NCBI GenBank assembly: GCA_963678775.2
Contig: CAXXGR010000007.1
Location: 248,001 to 312,000 of the forward strand
DNA: 64,000 bases
Source of the DNA: JBFHIJ01 sp963678775
Lineage (GTDB): Bacteria; Bacteroidota; Ignavibacteria; Kapaibacteriales; UBA2268
Direction of reading: 5' to 3'
Shown here: positions 18,040-26,931 of the stretch, in pieces
Layout of the letters: every line of letters starts with the position of its first letter
Position numbering within the stretch: the stretch's first letter is position 1
Notes under the pieces: generated by a model
Told to the model about the DNA's origin: nothing
Database searches by the model: none
The model's input: only the letters and a program-made list of their open reading frames with translations
Position numbers and translations under genes: made by a program

Positions 18040-19326
18040 ATGGCTGGAAGCTCTTTCAATCCGTTCCAAATGGCTCAGCAACAATTTGATGCTGTAGCAG
18101 AACAGTTAGGTTTAGATCAAGCAACTCGTGATCTTTTGCGTAACCCAGATAGAGAATTTCATTTTAACATTCCAATCCGTATGGATGATGGTAGCTACAA
18201 AGTATTTCGTGGCTTCCGTTGCCAGCACAGTGATGCTCGTGGTCCTGCAAAAGGCGGTATTCGTTTCCACCCGCAAGAAACTATCGACACAGTTCGCGCT
18301 TTGTCTATGTGGATGACTTGGAAAACTGCAGTTGTTGACATTCCACTTGGCGGTGGTAAAGGTGGCGTTATATGCGATCCTCACCATTTATCTTTAAGAG
18401 AACAAGAAGCTATCTGCCGCGGTTGGGTTCGCCAGGTTGCTAAAAATGTTGGTCCTGTACAGGACGTTCCTGCTCCTGATGTAATGACTAATGGTCAACA
18501 CATGCTTTGGATGCTTGATGAATATGAAAGAATCACTGGTCAAAAACAACCAGGTTTCATTACTGGTAAACCATTAGGCATGGGCGGCTCTTTAGGCCGT
18601 ACTGAAGCAACTGGTTACGGTGCAGTTTACACTCTTAGAGAAGCTTTGATTGAAAAAGGCATAGATATCAAAAATACTACTGCTTCTTTCCAAGGTTTTG
18701 GTAACGTATCTCAATATGCTATCAGATTGTACCAAGAATTAGGTGGTAAAGCAATTTGCGTATCTAGCTGGAACAACCAGGATCAAAAAGCTTATTCTTT
18801 CATCAACCACAATGGTATCGATGTAGACAAATTGTTAGAAATCACTAACAAATTTGGTGAAATCGACACTGATAAAGTTAAAGATCTTGGCTACACTGTT
18901 ACTGAAGGTGGCGCATGGATCGAACAAGAAGTTGATATCTTAGTTCCTGCAGCTTTGGAAAACCAAGTTAATGCTGAAACTATCAAAAAAATCAATGACA
19001 AAGTTAAATTTATCCTTGAAGGTGCTAACGGCCCTACTACTCCTGAAGCTGATGAAGTTATCAAAGCTAAAGGTATCTGGATGATCCCTGACTTCTTGGC
19101 TAATGCCGGTGGTGTAACTTGCTCTTACTTCGAACAAGTACAATGTAACATGAACTACTTCTGGACTAAAGAAGAAGTTCTTGAAAAATTAGACAAAAAA
19201 ATGACTGACGCTTATCATGCAGTTTCTGATTTAGCACAATCAAGAAACGTTTACATGAGAGATGCTGCTTACATGATCTCTGTTTCTAGAGTTGCTGAAG
19301 CTTGCAAAATGCGTGGTTGGGTATAA
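18040..19326 (+). CDS. gdhA: Glutamate dehydrogenase (Glu/Leu/Phe/Val dehydrogenase family)
   Basis: 428 residues, the usual length for the hexameric enzymes. It has the family signature VDIPLGGGKGGVICDP with the catalytic Lys, the upstream AKGGIRFHP, catalytic Asp in VPAPDVMTNG, and a nucleotide-binding GFGNVSQY near residue 220. It interconverts glutamate with 2-oxoglutarate and ammonia in the cytoplasm. A strong ribosome binding site (GAGGAAGAT) and a TAnnTTTG promoter precede it, and an excellent terminator follows. Codon use differs from neighbouring genes, with more GGC, GGT, CGT, TTC, AAC and ATC, as expected for a highly expressed gene. Cofactor choice (NAD or NADP) is not predictable here. 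Confidence 0.95.
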   Translation: MAGSSFNPFQMAQQQFDAVAEQLGLDQATRDLLRNPDREFHFNIPIRMDDGSYKVFRGFRCQHSDARGPAKGGIRFHPQETIDTVRALSMWMTWKTAVVDIPLGGGKGGVICDPHHLSLREQEAICRGWVRQVAKNVGPVQDVPAPDVMTNGQHMLWMLDEYERITGQKQPGFITGKPLGMGGSLGRTEATGYGAVYTLREALIEKGIDIKNTTASFQGFGNVSQYAIRLYQELGGKAICVSSWNNQDQKAYSFINHNGIDVDKLLEITNKFGEIDTDKVKDLGYTVTEGGAWIEQEVDILVPAALENQVNAETIKKINDKVKFILEGANGPTTPEADEVIKAKGIWMIPDFLANAGGVTCSYFEQVQCNMNYFWTKEEVLEKLDKKMTDAYHAVSDLAQSRNVYMRDAAYMISVSRVAEACKMRGWV

Positions 19327-19362
19327 TCTGTAATTAGATAATACTAAAATCATATAAAAAAG

Positions 19363-19388
19363 GCCGATCTTAATGATCGGCTTTTTTT
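19363..19388. terminator. Bidirectional intrinsic terminator
   Basis: GCCGATC (19363-19369) and GATCGGC (19375-19381) pair around a 5-base loop. A T7 tract follows on the plus strand, and an A6 run precedes the stem, giving a U tract on the minus strand as well. It ends gdhA and would also end transcription of the small minus-strand gene at 19408-19518. Confidence 0.92.
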
Positions 19389-19407
19389 ATATTTCTAATT
19401 ACATAAA

Positions 19408-19518
19408 TCAATCTTTCTTCTTTTTTTTCTTCAGTTTTTTGCACTTGCTATTACACTTTCCTTCACACAATGTACCCTTGCATTTAAGCTTATCCAAATT
19501 TTTACTCTTTTTTCCCAT
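19408..19518 (-). CDS. Putative 36-residue Cys/Lys-rich microprotein
   Basis: An open frame from the ATG at 19518 to a TGA at 19408 encodes 36 residues. Four Cys at positions 13, 18, 22 and 26 give the spacing C-x4-C-x3-C-x3-C. About 18 Lys, including a near-continuous Lys run before the final Asp, make it extremely basic. The start lies in a weak purine-rich context (AAGAAAGAAAA). The bidirectional terminator just downstream and the divergent DMT transporter gene upstream fit a genuine short transcription unit. It resembles no family I can name; metal binding or nucleic-acid binding are guesses from composition. Confidence 0.5.
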   Translation of the reverse strand: MGKKSKNLDKLKCKGTLCEGKCNSKCKKLKKKKKKD

Positions 19519-19579
19519 TTTTCTTTCTTAGTTTTATTGAAACTATGATGATGACGTTTAATTGGATTGGAATATTGAT

Positions 19580-20455
19580 ATGATAAAAGAAAATAAAGCT
19601 ATAATCTTTGGCTTGGGAGCTGTCCTAGCTTGGTCTACGGTAGCGACTGCATTTAAATTAGCGTTGGAATATGCCAATCCTTTAAATCTAGTATTTTATT
19701 CAGCACTTTTTTCTACAATTATATTATTTCTTGCAAATTTCAACAGAATCAATAGTTATAATATTTCAGATATAAAATCAAATCTAAAAAAATCTCTCTT
19801 ACCGGGTCTTATAAACCCATTTATTTATTATATAGTACTTTTTACATCTTACGATATGCTTCCGGCTGCTCATGCACAAATTATCAACTACTCATGGGGT
19901 GTAATACTTGCAGTTATGTCTGCATTTGTTTTGAAAAAGAAGCTGAGTATCATTTCCCTTGTAGGTATTTTAATTAGTTTCATTGGTACCGGCGTTGTGA
20001 TTTTTGGAAGCAGTTCAGCTGTAGGCGAAAAGAATATTATAGGATATATATTTGCATTTGCAAGTGCTTTTATTTGGGCGATATACTGGATTATTAATAT
20101 GAAAGACAAAAGGGATGCTTCCGAAAAGTTATTTTGGAACTTTTTTGTATCTCTTGCATTTTTGTTGACGTACTCCATAATAGACGCTGATATGCTTGTT
20201 TTCAGCTCGGAGGTAATATTATATTCTGCATATATTGGTACATTTGAGATGGGCTTAACTTTTATATTATGGGGAAAAGCCTTATATTACTCAAATGATA
20301 CTGCGAAAATAAGTAATTTAATTTATTTATCCCCTTTTCTGTCACTTATATTAATAAATGCAGTGTTAAATGAGGCGATAGAAATGTCTGCAGTTATGGG
20401 GCTTTTGCTTATTGTGGTTGGATTAATTATTAATTTTTCTCAAAAAAAAGTTTAG
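19580..20455 (+). CDS. DMT-family (EamA) permease
   Basis: About 291 residues made of roughly ten hydrophobic helices in two related halves, each of the EamA type. FGLGAVLAWSTVATAFKLAL opens the first half and FAFASAFIWAIYWIINMKDK the second. The family exports or imports small metabolites; the substrate is unknown. I take the ATG at 19580 rather than a TTG at 19562, because the protein then begins MIKENKAIIFGLG directly before the first helix. The stop lies 10 bases before the FKBP gene, so the two are probably one operon. Confidence 0.88.
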   Translation: MIKENKAIIFGLGAVLAWSTVATAFKLALEYANPLNLVFYSALFSTIILFLANFNRINSYNISDIKSNLKKSLLPGLINPFIYYIVLFTSYDMLPAAHAQIINYSWGVILAVMSAFVLKKKLSIISLVGILISFIGTGVVIFGSSSAVGEKNIIGYIFAFASAFIWAIYWIINMKDKRDASEKLFWNFFVSLAFLLTYSIIDADMLVFSSEVILYSAYIGTFEMGLTFILWGKALYYSNDTAKISNLIYLSPFLSLILINAVLNEAIEMSAVMGLLLIVVGLIINFSQKKV

Positions 20456-20465
20456 GAGAGATGCT

Positions 20466-20891
20466 ATGAGTGCAAAGAATGGGGACACAGTAAAAGTACA
20501 TTACACAGGCAAATTGTCATCAGGTGAAGTTTTTGATTCTTCCGAAGGTAGAGATCCAATTCAATTTGCTATCGGTGGTGGTCAAGTGATACCTGGTTTC
20601 GAACAAGGCATCGAAGGTATGCAAATAGGCGATAAAAAAACAGTTGAAATCCCAGTAGACCAAGCATACGGTGAGTATAGAGATGAACTTATATTCCCTA
20701 TAGGAAAAGATAAACTTCCAGCTGAAATCAACCCTGAAGTTGGTATGCAATTGACTATGAATAACCCTCAAGGTCAAGTATTTCCTGTAACTGTAAAAGA
20801 AATTACAGATGATACTATCATGCTAGATGCTAACCACAAATTAGCCGGCAAAGACCTTATCTTTGATTTAGAATTAGTAGAAATCGTATAA
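20466..20891 (+). CDS. SlyD-like FKBP-type peptidyl-prolyl isomerase
   Basis: 141 residues. It starts with a FKBP strand (VKVHYTGKLSSGEVFDSS) and contains VIPGFEQGIEGMQIGDKK. An insert-in-flap chaperone segment (about residues 65-125) follows, then the SlyD-type end NHKLAGKDLIFDLELVEI. SlyD proteins catalyse prolyl isomerisation and act as folding chaperones. The His/Cys-rich metal-binding tail of Escherichia coli SlyD is absent, as in many homologues. AGGAGA precedes the ATG. Confidence 0.93.
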   Translation: MSAKNGDTVKVHYTGKLSSGEVFDSSEGRDPIQFAIGGGQVIPGFEQGIEGMQIGDKKTVEIPVDQAYGEYRDELIFPIGKDKLPAEINPEVGMQLTMNNPQGQVFPVTVKEITDDTIMLDANHKLAGKDLIFDLELVEIV

Positions 20892-20915
20892 GATATAGGT
20901 TTTACAAAAAATTTG

Positions 20916-20951
20916 AAAAGGGACTTCCACTTAGTTTTGGAAGTCCCTTTT
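20916..20951. terminator. Bidirectional intrinsic terminator
   Basis: A 14-base perfect stem (20916-20929 with 20938-20951) encloses an 8-base loop. The outer A and T pairs give a short U tract in both directions. It lies between the converging FKBP and S9 peptidase genes. Confidence 0.88.
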
Positions 20952-20989
20952 CCGTTCGTTAGATATATTATCATATTTCGATCCGATTA

Positions 20990-23734
20990 CTATCTCCCTT
21001 GATAAGGTACACCCTTTGTCATCCACTCGGGAGCCGGAGTGCCTAATAGATAATGGTCAAAAAATTCTTTCATCTTGATAGCGTAATCTAATTTATTATG
21101 GTACTTTCTAGGATGATGTGGTTCGTTCCTATATTCTAAGAATATACAGTTTTTATTCAACCTTCTATAAGCCATATATAACTCTATTCCTTGTTCCCAA
21201 GGCACTGCTTCGTCAATATCACCGAACATAAACAGAAAAGGCGTGTTTGCTTTAGGTGCTTGCATAACTGGCGAGTTCCTTAGATAGCTATCAAGCGAGT
21301 CCCATAGCGTACCACCAATTCTACTTTGTTGCTTTTCATACTGGAACTGACGAGTTAAACCAGAACCCAAACGAATACCGCTGTAAGCACTTGTCATATT
21401 TGCAACAGGAGCGCCTGCACATGCTGCAGCAAACATATCTGTAGCAGTTATCATAAATGCAGTTTCATAACCACCCCATGAGTGTCCCTGAATTGCTATT
21501 TTTTTAGCATCAGCTATACCCATGTCTATCAAATGCTGAGCACCACGAGTTAAGGCGTCCGTTGCATCCATTCCGGGGTTACCGGCTACATACTTGATAT
21601 CCGGTAAAAGCACTACATATCCATCGTTCAAGTATACTTGGAAGCAAGGTCTATGATTAATTTGAGGCAGAGTGAAATTATACATTCTGTCTGAAAAAGT
21701 TTCGTAGAAGTAAATTAAAACAGGGTAACGTTTAGAAGGATCAAAGTTTTCAGGTTTAAGTATAATTCCCTGCAAATCTTCTCCTCTGCCGTTTTTCCAT
21801 TCTGTAAGCTCAGCATTGCCCCATTTGTATTCAGATAATTCAGGGTTTACATTGCTTGTTTTTTGAGGCATTTCCATGTTAAAATTTGTGAGCCACAAAT
21901 CAGGAAACTCCTCATAGCTTTCACGTGAAATTACAACTCTGTCTGCGTGCTCTGCTTTTGCAATAATTCTGTATCTTTTGTTCTCTTTCAATAACTGAGT
22001 GATTTCACTATTTGTAAATTTCATAGTGTATATAGCTTGAAATTTTTGTTTATAGTGGAATCCTTCCAAGAGCAGAGAGTCTTCGTAAGTATAATATTTT
22101 CGTTTGCCAAGCAGATTTTTAATTCTGAAGCGTAGCGTGTCAGCTCTTCCTTTTCCATTAGTGATATTAGAATAGTTAGAAGGCATAAGCGTACTAAATT
22201 TCCAAATGTCGTATTTATCATATATCATTACAGCATCATCGTTTTCAAACCATCCGGCAATGCCGTAAGGTTGAGGCGATTCAGGTTTATCATTGTCTTC
22301 ATCATAAAACTTAACGTCTATTTTGTTAGTAAGATTGCTCGCCGTTTGTTTTATAGTATTATATAAATACCAGTCCCCACTGTCGTAATAAGCTATATAT
22401 TTACCATTAGGAGATAGAGTGCCGGATGTAATATTTTTAGTTGATATTTTATATTTTTTACCTGTCATCAGCTCAACAGCATAAATATCCTGGTACCAGC
22501 CGTCCCAAGTAATCAATTTGTTGTAAGGCTTAGGATTATAGGCAATAGCGTAATTTGGATTTTCTGTAAACTGCACTTCGGGTAGAGTTGTATCAGCAAG
22601 TTGAACATATTTATTTGGAGTAAGGAAATAACATGTCATATATGTTCTGTTTTTTTCTTCTTTCCATTCCTTTTTTTGGTTTGGAATAATTTTAGGATCG
22701 TTCCAATGCCAAACATCAAGTTCCGTATGAGCTAAGATAGTATCTATATTTTGATAATTTTTAATATCATATTTGATTTCTTCTTCATCTTCAAGTTTTT
22801 CCCATTTAGGTTTTAAACCGAAGAAGAGTCTTTCGCCGTCTTTGGTCCATTTCAAATCATTCTTCTCAGGTAAATACCATGAACCATTTTCATGAGCTTG
22901 GTTATATATGGGATATGTATCATTTTTAACAGCATCCCAGATATACATTTCAGAGTATTTTACTTCACCTTCATCATCCAATGGAGATTGCATAAATGCT
23001 AAAACATTATATACTTTATTCCAAGCGAGATTAGAAAACTTATTGTCTTTTTCTATTTTTACTGCAGAAATTGGGGCATATTCTTCTTTTAAATTCCTGT
23101 AATATAAGCCATCATTCTTGCTGTCAGTTGAAGATACTGAGTAAAATAAGTATGTAGAGTTACTATCTAAAGCATAATCAATAACGTCATCCATCTTAAT
23201 TTCTGTTCCAGAAGTAAGATGCCTTAATATAAAAGGTCTACCTGTTTTTTTCTTTTTTAAATCTTTATGTTTAACAGGGTCTTCGTCTTTTATATAAATA
23301 ATCCATCTGCTATCTTCAGTGAACTCATATTTGGCAACTTCAGAAATGTCGGTAGAAACTCCGGATTCCAAATTTAGAAGCACTAAATCATTTTTAGGCT
23401 TGTCTTTATCCTTACCGGTATTAATCCTTTCCAAAATGTCTGGTCTTTTCTTTACCGCTGCCCATTTTGTATCATTGGAGAACAGGGTAGAGGTACCTCT
23501 ATCTACGAAATGCTCGTCTTCGTTTAAAGTAGATTTTATATATGCAGTAGTATTCCCTCTATCAGGATATGTACAGTAAGAAATCCATTTTCCATTATCA
23601 GAAATTTTTTGTAACGTTATACCTTGAAATCTCATTACATCTGAAAATGCAAATTCTCTTTCACCACTAAATAGTGCTAATGAAGAGATAATAAGCACAG
23701 ATAGTAGTAAAAGAATATAAATTTTTCTCTTCAT
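20990..23734 (-). CDS. Exported S9-family (prolyl oligopeptidase/DPP-like) serine peptidase
   Basis: 914 residues from the ATG at 23734 (a GTG nine bases upstream is also possible). A signal peptide (MKRKIYILLLLSVLIISSLA) leads a beta-propeller region of about 600 residues with WD-like repeats such as SPNGKYIAYYDSGDWYLY. The C-terminal hydrolase domain has GHSWGG (nucleophile Ser near residue 754), GDIDEAVPW (Asp) and EPHHPRKYH (His). Members cleave short peptides, often after Pro or acyl-blocked residues, in the periplasm or outside the cell. It is longer than cytoplasmic prolyl oligopeptidases because of an enlarged propeller. Monocistronic. Confidence 0.92.
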   Translation of the reverse strand: MKRKIYILLLLSVLIISSLALFSGEREFAFSDVMRFQGITLQKISDNGKWISYCTYPDRGNTTAYIKSTLNEDEHFVDRGTSTLFSNDTKWAAVKKRPDILERINTGKDKDKPKNDLVLLNLESGVSTDISEVAKYEFTEDSRWIIYIKDEDPVKHKDLKKKKTGRPFILRHLTSGTEIKMDDVIDYALDSNSTYLFYSVSSTDSKNDGLYYRNLKEEYAPISAVKIEKDNKFSNLAWNKVYNVLAFMQSPLDDEGEVKYSEMYIWDAVKNDTYPIYNQAHENGSWYLPEKNDLKWTKDGERLFFGLKPKWEKLEDEEEIKYDIKNYQNIDTILAHTELDVWHWNDPKIIPNQKKEWKEEKNRTYMTCYFLTPNKYVQLADTTLPEVQFTENPNYAIAYNPKPYNKLITWDGWYQDIYAVELMTGKKYKISTKNITSGTLSPNGKYIAYYDSGDWYLYNTIKQTASNLTNKIDVKFYDEDNDKPESPQPYGIAGWFENDDAVMIYDKYDIWKFSTLMPSNYSNITNGKGRADTLRFRIKNLLGKRKYYTYEDSLLLEGFHYKQKFQAIYTMKFTNSEITQLLKENKRYRIIAKAEHADRVVISRESYEEFPDLWLTNFNMEMPQKTSNVNPELSEYKWGNAELTEWKNGRGEDLQGIILKPENFDPSKRYPVLIYFYETFSDRMYNFTLPQINHRPCFQVYLNDGYVVLLPDIKYVAGNPGMDATDALTRGAQHLIDMGIADAKKIAIQGHSWGGYETAFMITATDMFAAACAGAPVANMTSAYSGIRLGSGLTRQFQYEKQQSRIGGTLWDSLDSYLRNSPVMQAPKANTPFLFMFGDIDEAVPWEQGIELYMAYRRLNKNCIFLEYRNEPHHPRKYHNKLDYAIKMKEFFDHYLLGTPAPEWMTKGVPYQGR

Positions 23735-23825
23735 GACATTCACTCATATTTACACAAATTAACTAAGACTTGTAAGTTATCATTTTTTTTTAAGTTAGAG
23801 AAATATTTGCAGTCTTCTAATATAA

Positions 23826-23939
23826 TAATTATTGATGATTTAGCTTGCCCAGTATGATTTAGTATGTTACCGTATCTGTCGGCTATAGCAAGCTAACTGA
23901 AAACGGAATGTTTTAACAAAAAGCTATCATCAATAGTTA
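23826..23939 (+). other. Multi-helix inverted-repeat element, candidate structured RNA or mobile relic
   Basis: This lies in the 464-base gap between the S9 peptidase and DUF3788 genes. Outer arms 23826-23839 and 23926-23939 pair over 14 bases with one mismatch that would be a G-U pair only in a plus-strand transcript. Directly inside, TTAGCTTGC (23840-23848) pairs with GCAAGCTAA (23888-23896). The 3' side holds a small AAAAC/GTTTT hairpin (23900-23914), and the inner loop holds CCG/CGG (23870-23872 with 23880-23882). The 3' outer arm can alternatively pair with CTATATTGATAG (23964-23975). No coding frame was seen in the rest of this gap. Confidence 0.4.
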
Positions 23940-24198
23940 AAATTATGCCTTACGAATGTAGTTCTATATTGATAGTAAACTTATAATATTATGCTACAAG
24001 ATTCTTTTCCCATCCAATTTTTAGAATTTATAAGAATATGATTCAAGATTATCAATAATTCACTTACAATAGATGTGTAAAATGTGTATATTATAATGCT
24101 AGGATAAGTATACTAGTGTCTTATTATTACCATGCTATATTGCTATTAATCAATACAAGACTGACAATAATAAGCGATATAATTTATTACTTTAGACT

Positions 24199-24636
24199 AT
24201 GGATGCTATGCAGATGCCAATTTTACTTCTACAAAATCCTGATATTTTTCCAAATGATGATGTTCTTAGCAAACAACTTCAGAATAGATTCCAAATTTTA
24301 AAAGATATAAGAAAAGCAGGTACAGAAGTCTGTAGTGATATTACTTTTGAGTGGAATTTCTATAAAGACGGTAAAGCATGGCTATGCAAGGCAATACTAA
24401 AGAAAAAAACAATATTTTGGATATCTGTATGGGATGATTGCTTCAAAGTTACTTTTTACTTTTCAGGAAAGAAAAAAGAAGCTTTCTTGGAATCAGAGAT
24501 TAATGAGATATACAAAGAAATTCTTAAATCGGCGAAACCAGCCGGAAAAATTTGCCCTCTTACATTAGAATTTAAAGAGACGCAGGATATGATAGATTTT
24601 GCTGCGATCGTAGCACTTAAAATAAAGCTAAAATAA
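24199..24636 (+). CDS. DUF3788-family protein
   Basis: 145 residues, cytoplasmic, no membrane helix. The central block EWNFYKDGKAWLCKAILKKK followed by TIFWISVWDDCFKVTFYFS, and the later AKPAGKICPLTLEFK, are the pattern I associate with DUF3788 proteins. Their biochemical function is unknown. Several in-frame ATGs (24199, 24208, 24214) are possible starts and none has a clear ribosome binding site. It ends 21 bases before the lyase gene, so it may lead that operon, though no functional link is evident. Confidence 0.78.
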   Translation: MDAMQMPILLLQNPDIFPNDDVLSKQLQNRFQILKDIRKAGTEVCSDITFEWNFYKDGKAWLCKAILKKKTIFWISVWDDCFKVTFYFSGKKKEAFLESEINEIYKEILKSAKPAGKICPLTLEFKETQDMIDFAAIVALKIKLK

Positions 24637-24657
24637 ATATTATGAATAAAAACAGAG

Positions 24658-25569
24658 ATGGCTATGAATAGTATTGTACTTCATGAGGTAGGTCTTAGAG
24701 ATGGTTTGCAAATGGAAAAGCAAGTTATTACTACGAAACAAAAAATTGAATGGACTGAAAGATTAATCAAATCCGGAATTGAAATAATTCAACTTGGCTC
24801 CTTTGTGCATCCGGTTAAAGTCCCTCAAATGGCAGATACAGATGAACTTTTCAGGTATTTTTCACAAAAAGAAAATCATCCGGAAAATGTCATTTTTTCT
24901 GGTCTTGTATTAAATGAAAAAGGAATGCAGCGTGGTTTGGACTGCGGAGTAGATATGTTCTGCCTTGGAGTATCAGCTAGTGATACTCATAGCAAAAAAA
25001 ACACTGGGATGTCGTCAATAGAAGCTCAGGATAGAATAATTGCTATGGCTAGAGAAATCACTAAAGAAGGTAAGAAAGTGCAGGCCTCTGTGCAATCTGC
25101 TTTTGGTTGCGGGTTTGAAGGTAAAATTGATGAGCTAAAAGTACTTGAAATAATAAAACGATATGTTAGCAGCGGTATCAAATACATAAGTTTAGCTGAC
25201 ACTGCCGGGCACGCTAACCCTGCACAAGTGCAAAGACTCTTTAGTGCAATTCGTGACATAGCTCCTGATGTAGAGATAGCTTGCCATTTCCACAATACTT
25301 ATGGCTTAGGTATTATTAACTGTAAGGCTGCTTATGATAGCGGAGTAAAATATTTTGAAACTGCATTCGGTGGCATTGGCGGATGTCCGTTTACAAAAGT
25401 TGCTGCAGGAAATGTCTGCACTGAAGATTTTGTAAACTATTTACAAAGAATGGGCTACCGAAAAGATATTAAAAATGATGTACTTATTGATCTTGCAAAA
25501 GATATGTCTAAGGTCTTAGATAAGGTACTTCCGGGATATGTATATAAAACCGGTAGTTTATCTTATTAG
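24658..25569 (+). CDS. Hydroxymethylglutaryl-CoA lyase-like DRE-TIM enzyme
   Basis: 303 residues, the usual length. It opens with EVGLRDGLQMEK (metal-binding Asp in RDG), has SASDTHSKKNTG, a metal-binding HFHNTYG, and the family's signature loop GGIGGCPFTKVAAGN with the catalytic Cys. Canonical members cleave HMG-CoA to acetoacetate and acetyl-CoA in leucine or isovalerate breakdown, and relatives act on other hydroxyacyl-CoAs. Here it is followed by a CoA-transferase and a LeuCD-type hydratase rather than by the usual methylcrotonyl-CoA carboxylase genes, so a different C5-C6 branched diacid may be the true substrate. Confidence 0.88.
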   Translation: MAMNSIVLHEVGLRDGLQMEKQVITTKQKIEWTERLIKSGIEIIQLGSFVHPVKVPQMADTDELFRYFSQKENHPENVIFSGLVLNEKGMQRGLDCGVDMFCLGVSASDTHSKKNTGMSSIEAQDRIIAMAREITKEGKKVQASVQSAFGCGFEGKIDELKVLEIIKRYVSSGIKYISLADTAGHANPAQVQRLFSAIRDIAPDVEIACHFHNTYGLGIINCKAAYDSGVKYFETAFGGIGGCPFTKVAAGNVCTEDFVNYLQRMGYRKDIKNDVLIDLAKDMSKVLDKVLPGYVYKTGSLSY

Positions 25570-25591
25570 TATTGTGATATAGGGAGATAAT

Positions 25592-26791
25592 ATGAAAAAG
25601 CTTTTAGAAGGGATTAGAGTGCTTGATTTAACTAATGTACTCTCAGGTCCATTTGCTTCTTTACATCTTGCATGGCTGGGTGCAGAAGTAATTAAAATTG
25701 AAAATCCAAATGGGGGAGACCTCGCCAGAAAATTAGGTTGTGTGCCCGAATACAATCAGAAACTGATGGGAACTAGTTTCCTTGCTCAAAATGCAAACAA
25801 AAAATCCCTGACCCTTAATCTAAAAGAAGAAAAGGGCAAAGAGATATTTAAAAAATTAGCCGAATCAGCTGATGTAGTAGTCGAAAACTTTCGTCCCGGT
25901 GTGATGGACAGGCTTGGTGTGGGATATGAAGTGATAAAAGAAATAAATCCGAAGATTATTTATTTAGCTATTTCAGGTTACGGGCAGACAGGTCCGGATG
26001 CTAAGAAACCTGCTTACGACCAGATTATTCAGGGACTTTCAGGTGTGATGTCTATAAATGGTAACAAGGACTTAAATCCGCTAAGAGCAGGCTTTCCGCT
26101 TTGCGACACTGTGGGTGGTTTAAATGGTGCATTTGCTATTATGTCAGCTCTATTTTATAGAGAAAGACATGGCATAGGTCAGTTTATAGATATATCACTG
26201 CTTGATTCGATTATGCCATTAATGGGCTGGGTAGCAGCTAACTTACTAATAGGAGATCAGCAACCTACATTGCTGGGAAATGATAATTTTACCGCAGCTC
26301 CTTCTGGGATGTTTGTTACAAAAGATGGTTACATTAACATTGCTGCAAACAAGCAGGAACAGTGGCAAGCAGTTACAGAAGTTCTTGGTGTGCCTGAGTT
26401 GAAAGAAGATACAAGATTCAAGGAAAGGGATACAAGGAAAGCAAATCGAAATGAGCTGACTCCTATACTGGAAGGAAAACTCAAAGAAAAAAATACTGAA
26501 GAATGGGTTACACTTTTGAATAAAGCAGGAGTGCCGTCAGGAGCTATTTTAAGTTTAGAAGATGCACTTCAGCAGCCTCAGGCAAATCATAGAAATACTT
26601 TTACAAATGTGCGTGTGGACGAATTGGATAGAAGCGTAAAATTATTCAATATGACTGCTAAATTTAGTGAAACTCCGGGTGTCGTTGAAACTCCGCCACC
26701 GACTCTATCTCAACACACCAATGAGATATTAGAAAGTGTTGGCTATACTGCAGCCGATCTAAAGGACTTAAAAGAAAGCGGAGTTATTTAG
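25592..26791 (+). CDS. Family III CoA-transferase (CaiB/BaiF)
   Basis: 399 residues. The N-terminus GIRVLDLTNVLSGPFASLHL and the following LGAEVIKIENPNGGDLAR are family hallmarks, as are VVENFRPGVMDRLG and ISGYGQTGPDAKKPAYDQII. Catalytic Asp is expected in the segment PLCDTVGG region by alignment. It moves CoA between carboxylic acids, for example from succinyl-CoA. It sits 22 bases after the lyase gene with a good ribosome binding site (GGGAGATAAT). Context suggests it activates the acid that the lyase then cleaves. Confidence 0.92.
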   Translation: MKKLLEGIRVLDLTNVLSGPFASLHLAWLGAEVIKIENPNGGDLARKLGCVPEYNQKLMGTSFLAQNANKKSLTLNLKEEKGKEIFKKLAESADVVVENFRPGVMDRLGVGYEVIKEINPKIIYLAISGYGQTGPDAKKPAYDQIIQGLSGVMSINGNKDLNPLRAGFPLCDTVGGLNGAFAIMSALFYRERHGIGQFIDISLLDSIMPLMGWVAANLLIGDQQPTLLGNDNFTAAPSGMFVTKDGYINIAANKQEQWQAVTEVLGVPELKEDTRFKERDTRKANRNELTPILEGKLKEKNTEEWVTLLNKAGVPSGAILSLEDALQQPQANHRNTFTNVRVDELDRSVKLFNMTAKFSETPGVVETPPPTLSQHTNEILESVGYTAADLKDLKESGVI

Positions 26792-26809
26792 ATAATATTA
26801 CATAAAATC

Positions 26810-26849
26810 ATCCTATTCTAAAAGTGTTTTATCATCTATCGAATAGGAT
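26810..26849 (+). promoter_or_regulatory. Intercistronic hairpin before the leuC-like gene
   Basis: ATCCTATTC (26810-26818) and GAATAGGAT (26841-26849) pair perfectly around a 22-base loop, with no T tract. A second small stem, TGGAAA/TTTCCA, lies near 26890-26906. This may modulate expression between the CoA-transferase and the hydratase genes. Confidence 0.4.
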
Positions 26850-26931
26850 AAGTCTATAAAAATAAATTCAAGAAAGAATCAGGTTTAACTTTGGAAATGG
26901 GCTTTCCAGAGATATTATAGGGAGTAAACCA

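Noticed and set aside
23826..23939. Reading the nested inverted repeat as an integron attC site
   Set aside because: The required RYYYAAC and GTTRRRY core sites are not at its ends, and no integrase or gene cassette is nearby.
24116..24301. A 61-residue frame overlapping the DUF3788 start
   Set aside because: Hydrophobic AT-rich translation without ribosome binding site, overlapping the recognisable DUF3788 frame.
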